In this document: in pieces, positions 8,240 through 17,321 of the stretch
Numbering within the stretch: position 1 is the stretch's first letter
Layout: each line of letters opens with the position of its first letter
Source of the DNA: JALONH01 sp046329235
GTDB taxonomy: Bacteria; Bacteroidota; Bacteroidia; Cytophagales; Cytophagaceae
Length of the DNA stretch: 64,000 nucleotides
Reading direction: 5' to 3'
NCBI GenBank assembly: GCA_046329235.1
Contig: JAXLVA010000001.1
Coordinates: 2,046,001 to 2,110,000 of the forward strand
The notes under the pieces: generated by a model
What the model was told of the DNA's origin: nothing
Database searches by the model: none
What the model saw: the letters and a program-made list of their open reading frames with translations, nothing else
Position numbers and translations under genes: made by a program

Positions 8240-11200
8240 TGTCTCTAGTAAAAAAAATATCATCCTTATCTCTGCTTGGTAAAATAGGACTTACAGTGAC
8301 TGTAAGTATATCCTTATTGCTAGGGTTAGGATATTTTTACTTAAAGACCAATGCTAGAGAATTAATCCTGGACTATGCCAATGAAAAGACACAAGGCAAA
8401 TACCAAATTAATTTAAAACAAGTACATCTCAATATTTGGGAGCGAAACTTGAAAATAAAAAATTTCACTCTACAAGAGATTCAAGTAGACACCTCTAAGT
8501 CCAACATCGAGTATATTCATATTCCAGATATAGATGTTCAAATATCTTCCCTCCTTAGTTTATTCTATAAAAGAATATTAATAGAACATGTAATAACTAC
8601 TAAGCCTGAGTTAATCTATCGAATAAGGAAACATAATCATATAGATTCTACCGGCATGACTCGAACATTTGGTAAAATATTCTTATCACTTGAGTCTATT
8701 TTAGAAGAATTAAATGTAGGCAAAATCGCTATTGAAGACGCTTCGTTATCACTACGTTTCATAGGGCGCAATTCCACCATCATAGAACCTTTCCCTAATT
8801 TAAATTTAACTATTTCTGACTTCAACTTGAATAATTCTAGCTCAACGCTATTACATTCTTCTGATATCAGATTCAACACCAAAAATCTACAATACGTACT
8901 GCCGGATAGTAGTACAACCATCCAACTTTCTTCCATCGATATATCAACCGGAGAGAAATATATAGCTGTTAAAAATGTTCACTTTGTGCACATAAATCCT
9001 AATGCTACCATCAACAAATTAGAACTATTGATACCTGATATTCGATTTAGGAATACTGATTTTTACCAATTATACAACTACAATAAAATAGTAGCTGATT
9101 CTATCATACTTTCGGATGCCCAAGTAGATGTTGGATTTAAAAAATCATTTAATGAAGAAAAAACTTCTAAAGTGAATATTGAAAAACAGTTAAAAGAATC
9201 GCTACACGCTTGTGATGTTAAATACATTGGCTTATTAAACTCGAAAATTAACTTGGATACTGATTTTCAAGAATTATTAAACAACATTCAAGTAAGCAAA
9301 AATGATATTGAAATATGGAATCTTAAAAAGTCCCCGGGCAAAATGTACTCACTGGACAGTATTTTAATAAAAGTAGACAATTATAAAAGATACTCTGAAG
9401 ATAGTTTATATGTAGCAACACTGGGTAGCGTTACTATTAATAAAGATAAATTTATTTTAAATGACTATAACCTACAGCCTAGTCATAATCTAAAAAATAA
9501 AAATGGCATCTACTTAGAAACCAAAAAACTTATTATTAATCAACCGGACTATTACTCCGTCATAGCCAATGCAACTGCAAATGTAGATGATATTGAATTA
9601 TATGAACCAAAAATAAAATACATTCACAACATTAGCTCTCATCACGACAAAGACAAAAGATCTAATAAAGACAAGGTTCAAGGTGTTTGGTCTAGAGTCA
9701 ATTTAAATTACTTAAAAATATCTAATGGAAATATCTCCTACGAATCAAACATTAAAAACAGTAAAATTGATTTCAGCAATGTGAATACCCGTGTGGATTT
9801 CAAGTACATATCTGATACTATTTCCATACTATCAATACTACACAATTGCCAATATTTCAACCTGAAAAAGATCAACTATCAAGACAAGCACAGACTTTTA
9901 AAATCAGGTTACATTAGTTATGAAAAGAACAAACGTGATTTAATTTTCAACGAACTATATTATTTAGATTCTTCAGGTATATATGATATTAAAAAGTTAG
10001 ATCTAAAAAGACTACGTTTATCCGAAGACAAAATTGAATGTGGCAAAATAAGTTGGCAAGAAGCAACTGTTACGGTGACACCTCATCGTCATTCACACCC
10101 CAACCATCCATCTAACAAAAGATTCTACCCACCACTTTTACAAGTAGATTCGGTCTGGGGATACAATACTAAATTCCATTACCTTCAAACATCCAAGGAA
10201 AAAGAAGTAACAGGAAATATTCAATCTGTATTTGCCTCCAATTTCAACTTCAACAAACAGGTAAGTTGGGACAACTTAATTTTAGACATGAGAGATTTGT
10301 CTGTTAAAACGAATGATATTCGCTTAACGGCTCCTAGTGTTTATATATCTGAACATAGTATTTCAAAAATATCTAAACCTATTTTAAATGTTAAAAATTA
10401 CGAGCATGAAATATCAACTCAGATTGACTCTATCTGTTTAAACTTGTCTTTAAATGAATTATTAAATCATAATAAACTCTCCTCTAATTCACTTCTAATT
10501 CACAATCCTAAAATAAAGCTTCATCAGCTTCATCCTCCGTACGCCAATCAAAACTCAAAAAACAAATCTCCATTCAGTTTCGATTTAAAAAACATACAAA
10601 TCAATAACGGACGAATTGATTACAACAGCACTATCCCTAATAATACTAGAAAAATAACTATGGATTCATTGCAATTCAAATTAGCATCTTTACAAAAAGA
10701 TTCTATTGCTTTCAAATCCGAGAACATTGATTTAAGTACTGATATTAAAAATTTATCTCTTAAAGATTCCATATTTATCACCACCAGAAAAAAGATAAAT
10801 ATCAGCATAAAAAGTATTTCACAAGATGAAAACCAAAACCTTCAACTCTATTTAAAGCAATTATACATACCTATTCAAAACATTAAAGTATTATTAAAAA
10901 AGGACAGCAAGATAGACTTATCGAAATTTGATATCGAATTAAAAAACCACCACTTTAATTTTGCCCATCGATTAAACATTATGGATTTTATTAAGTCTAA
11001 ACCGGACTTGGAAATCCGAAAAGTAAATACTCAACTGGACACTAAAGACGGATTATTTAAATTCCATAACATATCACTAAGTCTATTATCCGAACAGATT
11101 ACATTAGATTCCATATCATACAAGCCTAAATACGCATTGGATGAGTTCAATGATTTATATGGCATTCAAAAAGACTATATACAACTACACATCGGAAAGA

Positions 11201-12042
11201 TATCCTTAACAGGCATTAAAATACATCATTATCTGGACGACCAAGATATTTTTGCTAAAAAACTAACTGTTTGGGATGCTTCTATTTCCAGTACGCGTGA
11301 CAAAAGTTTGCAAGACCCTCCTGTTATTGAAAAGTCCTTATTATTTGGAATGGTTAAGAAAATACCTATCCCACTATTCATTGAAGAGGTAAGTTTAGTT
11401 AACGCTCGTGCATCCTATACAGAATATTCAACCAATCACAAACACGGAACTATTACATTTGACAAAATCCAATGTTCCATTAAACCATTAACCAATACCA
11501 CTGAACACACCGATACGATGGTACTTTCATGCAAAGCTTTATTATTAAATAAAACTCCACTACATCTGATTTATAGAGAATCTTTACGAGACACGGCCTC
11601 CGGATTTAAATATCGCCTCCATTTAGGAAAAATGAATATGACTCATTTAAATGAAGTGGTAACACCTTTGTCCAACATCGTCATCAAATCCGGCATGATA
11701 GATACACTAATTATTCGTTCGGCTGGAAATAACACTCTATGTTATGGAACTATAAATTTTTATTTCCGTAATCTAAAGATAAACATCAATGCCAATTCGG
11801 ATGAATCTATTATCAACCCTTTGTTAGATATAGCTAGTTTATATGCTAATGTGTTAATCCTTCGCTCTAAAAATACAGATAAGATGGACAGAGTCTATTT
11901 TGAACGTATTCCACACAAAAGCATCTTTAACTATTGGTTTAAAATAACGCTTAGTGGTGTTATGACGGGGATTGGTCTAAAGCATGACAAAGTATATCAA
12001 AAGAAATACGAGCAATATTTAAATTCACAATCTATCAATTAA
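8239..12042 (+). CDS. Giant AsmA-like envelope protein
   Basis: 1267 residues starting at GTG 8239, which overlaps the previous stop codon by one base. An N-terminal membrane anchor (about 13-34) is followed by TNARELILDYANEKTQGKYQIN, the typical start of AsmA/DUF748-like proteins. The remainder is a long series of strand-rich segments with repeated phrases such as LNVGKIAIEDASLSLRF, LKISNGNISYES and IQINNGRIDYNS, as expected for the repeating beta-groove of AsmA/TamB-type lipid-bridge proteins. The C-terminus (IFNYWFKITLSGVMTGIGL) is amphipathic. It probably spans the periplasm. Family members are linked to outer-membrane lipid or protein traffic; pairing with a channel is unusual. Confidence 0.72.
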   Translation: MSLVKKISSLSLLGKIGLTVTVSISLLLGLGYFYLKTNARELILDYANEKTQGKYQINLKQVHLNIWERNLKIKNFTLQEIQVDTSKSNIEYIHIPDIDVQISSLLSLFYKRILIEHVITTKPELIYRIRKHNHIDSTGMTRTFGKIFLSLESILEELNVGKIAIEDASLSLRFIGRNSTIIEPFPNLNLTISDFNLNNSSSTLLHSSDIRFNTKNLQYVLPDSSTTIQLSSIDISTGEKYIAVKNVHFVHINPNATINKLELLIPDIRFRNTDFYQLYNYNKIVADSIILSDAQVDVGFKKSFNEEKTSKVNIEKQLKESLHACDVKYIGLLNSKINLDTDFQELLNNIQVSKNDIEIWNLKKSPGKMYSLDSILIKVDNYKRYSEDSLYVATLGSVTINKDKFILNDYNLQPSHNLKNKNGIYLETKKLIINQPDYYSVIANATANVDDIELYEPKIKYIHNISSHHDKDKRSNKDKVQGVWSRVNLNYLKISNGNISYESNIKNSKIDFSNVNTRVDFKYISDTISILSILHNCQYFNLKKINYQDKHRLLKSGYISYEKNKRDLIFNELYYLDSSGIYDIKKLDLKRLRLSEDKIECGKISWQEATVTVTPHRHSHPNHPSNKRFYPPLLQVDSVWGYNTKFHYLQTSKEKEVTGNIQSVFASNFNFNKQVSWDNLILDMRDLSVKTNDIRLTAPSVYISEHSISKISKPILNVKNYEHEISTQIDSICLNLSLNELLNHNKLSSNSLLIHNPKIKLHQLHPPYANQNSKNKSPFSFDLKNIQINNGRIDYNSTIPNNTRKITMDSLQFKLASLQKDSIAFKSENIDLSTDIKNLSLKDSIFITTRKKINISIKSISQDENQNLQLYLKQLYIPIQNIKVLLKKDSKIDLSKFDIELKNHHFNFAHRLNIMDFIKSKPDLEIRKVNTQLDTKDGLFKFHNISLSLLSEQITLDSISYKPKYALDEFNDLYGIQKDYIQLHIGKISLTGIKIHHYLDDQDIFAKKLTVWDASISSTRDKSLQDPPVIEKSLLFGMVKKIPIPLFIEEVSLVNARASYTEYSTNHKHGTITFDKIQCSIKPLTNTTEHTDTMVLSCKALLLNKTPLHLIYRESLRDTASGFKYRLHLGKMNMTHLNEVVTPLSNIVIKSGMIDTLIIRSAGNNTLCYGTINFYFRNLKININANSDESIINPLLDIASLYANVLILRSKNTDKMDRVYFERIPHKSIFNYWFKITLSGVMTGIGLKHDKVYQKKYEQYLNSQSIN

Positions 12043-12055
12043 TCAACTTCTGCTC

Positions 12056-12514
12056 ATGAAAAACTTATTGAAACTTGTAGGACTGGTGAGTGTTCTATTT
12101 TTTACAGTAGCACAAACACCTATCCAGCCAGATGCTACACGAGTACGTAACGTACTTTTAAAAACAAACCGTTTAATTGGCCTTACACACATGGCTGTTA
12201 AAAATGGCAAAGTATATACCGGCAAATTAGGTAAAGCAGTGCAATTTGAGCGTTTTGCTAAAAAGCTTTATCTAGCTAAAGAATATAAAAAAGCAGCACA
12301 GTACTCTATTCGTGCTCGTGAATTTGCTATTGAAGCTCTAACAGCAAATAAAGCAAAACCTACTAGCGATGGCACTATCACAGAAGATGAAAAACTAATA
12401 ACGAATCCCCTTCCGGAAATAAGTACCATGGAAGAAGAACTAACTAAAGAAAGTATCGCATTACCAACCGATGAAGATTTAGTCGCCAATGGCAATCTCG
12501 ATATCACTATCTAA
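12056..12514 (+). CDS. Small secreted protein of unknown function
   Basis: 152 residues with a clear signal peptide (MKNLLKLVGLVSVLFFTVAQ). The mature part begins with a basic helical region (about 25-95, including FAKKLYLAKEYKKAAQYSIRAREFAIEAL, which resembles one TPR-like helical pair) and ends in an acidic, low-complexity tail. I do not recognise the family. It lies 13 bp after the AsmA-like gene and is followed at once by a terminator, so it is probably the last gene of the channel-AsmA transcript. Confidence 0.8.
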   Translation: MKNLLKLVGLVSVLFFTVAQTPIQPDATRVRNVLLKTNRLIGLTHMAVKNGKVYTGKLGKAVQFERFAKKLYLAKEYKKAAQYSIRAREFAIEALTANKAKPTSDGTITEDEKLITNPLPEISTMEEELTKESIALPTDEDLVANGNLDITI

Positions 12515-12516
12515 TC

Positions 12517-12541
12517 AAAAAGGAGCTTAATGCTCCTTTTT
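12517..12541 (+). terminator. Rho-independent terminator
   Basis: The stem AAAAAGGAGC / GCTCCTTTTT has a TTAAT loop and runs on into T. It starts 2 bp after the stop of the small secreted protein. Confidence 0.9.
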
Positions 12542-12544
12542 TTA

Positions 12545-12574
12545 TTTGTCTTTACAATTTGTAGTGTAACTTTG
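12545..12574 (+). promoter_or_regulatory. Promoter of the DUF2071 gene, nearly leaderless
   Basis: TTTG (12545-12548) and TAACTTTG (12567-12574, exact TAnnTTTG) are 18 bp apart. The start codon at 12583 is only 8 nt after the -7 box, so the mRNA would have a leader of about 0-4 nt. Confidence 0.7.
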
Positions 12575-12582
12575 CCGATACT

Positions 12583-13305
12583 ATGGCAGCACCACAACCC
12601 TTCCTAACCGCTGAATGGCGAAAATTAATTTTAGCTAATTACGAAATCGACTCTAAAGTCCTAACTCCTTTTTTACCTGCCGGAACGGAAGTAGATTCAT
12701 GGGAAGACCGTACCTATGTATCTTATGTGGGCTTTTTATTTGATCAAGTAAAAGTCAAAGGCTTGTCCATACCTTATCATCAATCATTTCCTGAATTCAA
12801 CTTGCGCTTTTATGTTCGTTTCAAGATGGACAACAAATGGCATCGTGGTGTCACTTTTATTAAAGAGATTGTACCTAAACGTATGGTAAGTTTGGTTGCT
12901 AACACTGTATATGGTGAACATTATCAAACTTTACCTATGGAACATTTTTGGGACCAATCAGAACATGAGCAATCGATTGAATATCGCTTCCGATGGAAAA
13001 AAGATTGGAATTATATTCGAGTGAAAGCTTCCAATGAACCGATGTTAATTAAACCCAATTCGGAAGCTGAGTATATCACACAACAAGTGTATGGAGTTAC
13101 CAGACTTTCCGCTAATAGAACAGATCTCTACGAAGTAGAACACCCTTTATGGGAAGTGTATCCCATGCATCAATTACAATTTGGAGTTCATACTTCCGCT
13201 TTATTCGGAGATGAGTTTATCCCTTTTTTAGAAACTAAACCTGTATCCACTTTCTTAGCGGAAGGTTCAGCGATTAAAGTATTCCCGGGAAAAAGATTAG
13301 TTTAA
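12583..13305 (+). CDS. DUF2071 / YqjF-like protein
   Basis: 240-residue soluble protein that matches the YqjF/DUF2071 family: PFLTAEWRKLILANYEIDSKVL, then LPAGTEVDSWEDRTYVSYVGF, then FPEFNLRFYVR. The family has an acetoacetate-decarboxylase-like fold, but its reaction is unknown. Length is typical. It ends 1 bp from the convergent ZIP transporter gene with no terminator between them. Confidence 0.85.
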   Translation: MAAPQPFLTAEWRKLILANYEIDSKVLTPFLPAGTEVDSWEDRTYVSYVGFLFDQVKVKGLSIPYHQSFPEFNLRFYVRFKMDNKWHRGVTFIKEIVPKRMVSLVANTVYGEHYQTLPMEHFWDQSEHEQSIEYRFRWKKDWNYIRVKASNEPMLIKPNSEAEYITQQVYGVTRLSANRTDLYEVEHPLWEVYPMHQLQFGVHTSALFGDEFIPFLETKPVSTFLAEGSAIKVFPGKRLV

Positions 13306-14040
13306 CTACAACAAGTATTCTACAACTACCGCACTTACCCCACCAATGATGGCCATTAAGATGCGATTGGTTTTGAACTTATGTTCCGGATTAGCTTCAA
13401 AAAATATAGTCGTAGATATATACAAGAAGTTACCGGCCACTAAAGCGAAGATTAAACCTCCTATTCTTTCATCTGCAACACCGGAATCCATTAAGTAATC
13501 CGATACTAACAAACCTACCGGTGTAGCTAATGCAAATAATGCCTGCCAACCGAATATAGATCTTCTTAATTGCATCATACTAATCAATACGGTTGCTAAA
13601 GCAAACGCTTCCGGTATTTTATGCAATATCAATCCAATCATTAATGTATTATGCGTTTCATCTGCATGCACATGTGAAGGATGCATTAACAAACTACCTT
13701 CTAAGAAGCCGTGTACACACATAGCCATCATAATGAAATATTTTTCTCTGCCATGGTGATGGTGGTGCAAATGCATGTGACCATGTTCTACCCCGGTAGA
13801 AAAATATTCAATGAACATTTGTAGATAATAACCAAGCAATACGAATATACCTGCCAACTTCACATCACCCGTTTCAGTAATAGCTTCCGGTAAGATATGT
13901 ATGATCGTAATGGAAAATAGATATGCCCCACTAAAGGATAAAATGTATTTATACTGATCAGAATTTTTCATTCCAAAAAAGTACACCAATACAGATGGTA
14001 AAAAGGCAATCAAAAAGAGGATGATGGCAGTAAGTATCAT
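13306..14040 (-). CDS. ZIP-family metal transporter
   Basis: 244-residue inner-membrane protein with about eight TM segments. The long loop after TM3 is His-rich (EHGHMHLHHHHHGRE, residues 85-99), a likely zinc-sensing or binding loop. The metal-site helices carry HGFLEG and HKIPEAFAL, as in ZIP transporters, where the His and Glu bind zinc or iron in transit. It lies 3 bp after the methyltransferase gene and is probably co-transcribed with it. Substrate is most likely Zn2+ taken into the cytoplasm, inferred from family. Confidence 0.9.
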   Translation of the reverse strand: MILTAIILFLIAFLPSVLVYFFGMKNSDQYKYILSFSGAYLFSITIIHILPEAITETGDVKLAGIFVLLGYYLQMFIEYFSTGVEHGHMHLHHHHHGREKYFIMMAMCVHGFLEGSLLMHPSHVHADETHNTLMIGLILHKIPEAFALATVLISMMQLRRSIFGWQALFALATPVGLLVSDYLMDSGVADERIGGLIFALVAGNFLYISTTIFFEANPEHKFKTNRILMAIIGGVSAVVVEYLL

Positions 14041-14043
14041 TTT

Positions 14044-14781
14044 CTATTTTTTAAATATCAATATTAATCGATCCGAATTTTCTTTATCAAACGATTCCAA
14101 TCGATAACTTCCAAAGGTTTCAATTAACTGTAAGCCTACAAACTTACTAAAAGCCATAAAATCTTCCTTGTAAAATGCTCGAACTCTTTCAGAAAACTGA
14201 TAAGCTCTGCCTTTATCGGTAAATTTTATATCCTTATGTATAAACTTTCCGTCATATCTACGAGTTAATTGAAATTGAACATCACCTCTATCGACGGTAT
14301 TTTCAGCTACTAATTGAGAGATTACTTTATGTGCATTAAAAAAATCAACGACTAAGTATCCCTCTTTCTTCACTGCCTGACTTAATGTTTGAAAGGCAGC
14401 TTGATCATCTTCCGTAGAATCAAAATATCCTAAACTGGTAAACAAGTTTAACACCACATCAAAATCTTCCTCCCACGCCGCTTCTCGGATATCATGCACT
14501 GTAAATACTGCTGTATCTTGCGCTTCTTGACGAGCCTGTTCAATACTATTCGGCGATAAATCAGCACCTACCACATGGTACCCTAAGCTTGCCAAATAAT
14601 TCGCATGACGACCTTTACCACAAGGCATATCCAAAACGGTTGCTTGCTGTGTCAAGGGTAGATAATTCATGAGTGATTTGATGAACGTCTGTGCTTCTGC
14701 CTCATCTCGATTCGCATATAAAAGATGGTAATACGGAGAATCGAACCATTCACTAAACCAAGTAGTTTCTTGCTTTTCCAT
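14044..14781 (-). CDS. Class I SAM-dependent methyltransferase
   Basis: 245-residue cytosolic methyltransferase. The SAM-binding motif I is VLDMPCGKGRHANYLASLG (about 49-67), followed by motif II VVGADLSPNSIEQAR and a motif IV-like FDVVLNLFTSLGYF. The start MEKQETTWFSEWFDSPYYHLLY is the common opening of a broad Bacteroidota methyltransferase family (Methyltransf_25 type). Substrate unknown. It is the first gene of a unit with the ZIP transporter. Confidence 0.88.
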   Translation of the reverse strand: MEKQETTWFSEWFDSPYYHLLYANRDEAEAQTFIKSLMNYLPLTQQATVLDMPCGKGRHANYLASLGYHVVGADLSPNSIEQARQEAQDTAVFTVHDIREAAWEEDFDVVLNLFTSLGYFDSTEDDQAAFQTLSQAVKKEGYLVVDFFNAHKVISQLVAENTVDRGDVQFQLTRRYDGKFIHKDIKFTDKGRAYQFSERVRAFYKEDFMAFSKFVGLQLIETFGSYRLESFDKENSDRLILIFKK

Positions 14782-14790
14782 GTATAATTC

Positions 14791-14916
14791 AATGTCGTTT
14801 TAAAATTTCACCCCACCATTAAAATGGTGGGCTTCTAGCGCCCCAATCAACAACTGTGGCTAACTCCTTGCTTTAGAATAGCCCACGGTTTTAACCGTGA
14901 GATTTTAAACGACATT
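14791..14916. repeat. REPIN-like element A
   Basis: Outer arms ATGTCGTTTTAAAAT (from 14792) and ATTTTAAACGACAT (to 14915) enclose two palindromes, CCCACCATT/AATGGTGGG (14812-14831) and CACGGTT/AACCGTG (14884-14899). Between them GGGCTTCTA (14829-14837) and TAGAATAGCCC (14874-14884) also pair. The whole can fold as one long hairpin with side arms. The layout is that of paired REP sequences mobilised by REP-associated tyrosine transposases; no such transposase gene is in the window. Confidence 0.75.
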
Positions 14917-15035
14917 CTGTTTATAATCACAATACTACAATTTTTATTTGGGCTTAGTTCAGTTCCTTAGCGTAAATACCCTTTAAAACTGCTTTTTTAC
15001 TTTCTACTTTCATCAATTAGCTCTAATTTAGCAGT

Positions 15036-16064
15036 ATGCGTGAAGATTATTTGAGTGGCGATAAAGAATCTCTAGGAACCTCCGATAGAGATATTGAAAG
15101 AGCTTTACGACCTCTATCCTTTTCTGACTTTACAGGTCAAGATAAGATTGTAAAGAATTTAAAAGTGTTTGTTAGCGCTGCTAAGCAACGTCAAGAACCT
15201 TTGGACCACGTATTACTGCATGGCCCTCCGGGTTTGGGTAAAACTACTTTATCCAATATCATTGCCAATGAATTGGGCAGTAATATCAAAATTACATCAG
15301 GTCCTGTGTTAGAAAAACCGGGCGACTTAGCCGGTTTGTTAACCAATTTAGAAGCTAACGATGTCCTTTTTATAGATGAAATTCATCGCTTGAATGCCGT
15401 AGTGGAAGAGTATCTATACTCTGCTATGGAAGACTTTAAAATTGATATCGTTTTAGATACCGGCCCTAATGCACGCAGCATTCAAATCAGTTTAAATCCG
15501 TTTACCTTAATAGGTGCTACAACACGCTCCGGTTTACTTACAGCACCACTACGTGCTCGCTTTGGTATTAATGCGCGTTTAGAATATTACGATGCGGCAT
15601 TACTTACCTCTATCGTAAAACGCTCGTCTGCTTTGTTACAAACTCCTATGGAGGAAGACGCTGCCTTCGAGATAGCTCGCCGAAGCAGAGGAACTCCTCG
15701 TATTGCCAACAACTTACTACGACGCACACGTGACTTTGCTCAAATTAAAGGTAATGGTACCATCAATTTGGAGATTGCTAAAATTGCTTTGGATGCATTA
15801 AACGTTGACCATAACGGTTTAGACGAAATGGACAACCGTATCCTAATGACCATCATTGACAAATTCAAAGGTGGCCCTGTGGGTATTACTACCATTGCTA
15901 CAGCAGTAGGGGATGAGGCTGAAACGATTGAAGAAGTGTATGAACCTTTCCTTATTCAAGAAGGCTATATCAAACGTACTTCTCGTGGTAGAGAAGCAAC
16001 TAATCTTGCATATAAACATTTAAACAAAGTCCCTCCTACCGGCACGGGAACATTGTTTGATTAA
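15036..16064 (+). CDS. ruvB: Holliday junction branch migration helicase RuvB
   Basis: 342-residue AAA+ motor that, with RuvA, drives branch migration of Holliday junctions in recombination repair. The N-terminal RPLSFSDFTGQ segment, Walker A GPPGLGKTT (63-71), Walker B DEIH (114-117) and sensor region GATTRSGLLTAPLRARFG are all present, and the winged-helix C-terminal domain is complete (EEVYEPFLIQEGYIKRTSRGR). Length is standard. queG follows after 5 bp in the same direction. Confidence 0.98.
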   Translation: MREDYLSGDKESLGTSDRDIERALRPLSFSDFTGQDKIVKNLKVFVSAAKQRQEPLDHVLLHGPPGLGKTTLSNIIANELGSNIKITSGPVLEKPGDLAGLLTNLEANDVLFIDEIHRLNAVVEEYLYSAMEDFKIDIVLDTGPNARSIQISLNPFTLIGATTRSGLLTAPLRARFGINARLEYYDAALLTSIVKRSSALLQTPMEEDAAFEIARRSRGTPRIANNLLRRTRDFAQIKGNGTINLEIAKIALDALNVDHNGLDEMDNRILMTIIDKFKGGPVGITTIATAVGDEAETIEEVYEPFLIQEGYIKRTSRGREATNLAYKHLNKVPPTGTGTLFD

Positions 16065-16069
16065 CCTTT

Positions 16070-17002
16070 ATGAAGTCTTCATATCTAGCTTCCGAACGTG
16101 CATTGCTAGTTAAACAGTGGGCCAAAGAAGTAGGCTTTGATTATTGCGGAATTTCTACCGCTACCTTTTTAGAAGACGAAGCACCTCGATTAGAAACTTG
16201 GTTAAAACGAAACCATCAAGGCACTATGTCATGGATGGAAAATCACTTTGACAAACGTTTGGATCCACGCAAATTAGTAGAAGGAGCTAAGTCCATTGTT
16301 TCCGTTTTACTTAACTACACTCCCAATTCTACAGAGCTTTCCGAAGGACCTGTGAAAATTTCTCGCTATGCCTATGGCACCGATTATCACTACGTGCTAA
16401 AAGATAAACTCAAAAGTTTGATGGAGAAAATCCAATCCGGTATTGGGGAGGTATCCGGAAGAGCTTTTGTAGATTCCGCTCCGGTGATGGATAAAGCTTG
16501 GGCTAGCAAAAGTGGTTTGGGATGGATTGGAAAACACAGTAATTTATTAACTAAAGATAGTGGGAGTTATTTCTTTATTGGAGAACTCATCATTGATGTA
16601 GAACTGGAGCCGGACGGTGCTATCAAAGATTATTGCGGCACATGTACTCGATGTATTGATGCTTGTCCAACACAAGCGATTACCGAGCCTTATGTAGTAG
16701 ATGGATCTAAATGCATTTCTTATCTCACGATAGAATTGCGCGAAGCTATACCCGAAGAATTCAAAGGAAAAATGGAAGGCTGGGCATTTGGCTGTGATGT
16801 TTGTCAGGATGTATGTCCATGGAATCGATTTGCGATACCCCATAAAAACAAAGAACTCTCCCCATCGGAAGAGTTCCTTTTATCACATTCAAATGATTTT
16901 AAAGAGATAACAGATGAGATATTCTCCTCCCTTTTTAAAGACTCCCCTATAAAAAGGACCAAATATTCCGGTTGGAAAAGAAATCTCGACTTCCTAAAAT
17001 AA
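16070..17002 (+). CDS. queG: Epoxyqueuosine reductase
   Basis: 310-residue cobalamin-dependent, Fe-S-containing enzyme that makes the last step of queuosine synthesis on tRNA by reducing epoxyqueuosine. Two 4Fe-4S motifs are seen: Cys189/192/195/199 (CGTCTRCIDACP) and Cys242/245/249 (CDVCQDVCPW) with Cys215. The catalytic Asp is at 135 (RAFVDSAPVMD). Length is a little short at the C-terminus compared with the longer members, as is usual in this phylum. It is probably in an operon with ruvB. Confidence 0.96.
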   Translation: MKSSYLASERALLVKQWAKEVGFDYCGISTATFLEDEAPRLETWLKRNHQGTMSWMENHFDKRLDPRKLVEGAKSIVSVLLNYTPNSTELSEGPVKISRYAYGTDYHYVLKDKLKSLMEKIQSGIGEVSGRAFVDSAPVMDKAWASKSGLGWIGKHSNLLTKDSGSYFFIGELIIDVELEPDGAIKDYCGTCTRCIDACPTQAITEPYVVDGSKCISYLTIELREAIPEEFKGKMEGWAFGCDVCQDVCPWNRFAIPHKNKELSPSEEFLLSHSNDFKEITDEIFSSLFKDSPIKRTKYSGWKRNLDFLK

Positions 17003-17003
17003 A

Positions 17004-17183
17004 TTAGGAGAAACAACGCTTTAATACAGAGCTATGTACATGGCCGAAGTTATCGTAACACCACGTTTTAAGTTCTTGTACTTCTTCGCGAATCAGTTCC
17101 TTTAAGCTTTTTCTTAATTCTTTCTCAAATAGCTGAGCGTCAAAGCTTACTTTCTCAAGAATGAATTTACTGTAGTTCAACAT
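17004..17183 (-). CDS. Conserved small protein, 59 residues
   Basis: The ATG at 17183 opens a 59-codon frame ending at TAA 17004-17006, just 1 bp beyond the convergent queG stop. The protein begins MLNYSKFILEKVSFDAQLFE and continues with a charged helix (KELRKSLKELIREEVQELKTWCYDNFGH). This resembles a small protein I have often seen in Bacteroidota genomes, with conserved KVSFD, LF.KEL and LK.WC segments, so I believe it is real. No signal peptide or TM segment. Function unknown. Confidence 0.75.
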   Translation of the reverse strand: MLNYSKFILEKVSFDAQLFEKELRKSLKELIREEVQELKTWCYDNFGHVHSSVLKRCFS

Positions 17184-17321
17184 AACGGTTAATGTTTGTT
17201 AAGTTTTAAAAATGTATACTAAAATTACGAAAAACTTACACCTTTAGTTCATCAAATAGTAAAAAAATTGCTCCAAATTGTCGAATTTTGTATTGCAAAC
17301 AACCTAAAAAACTGATATACA

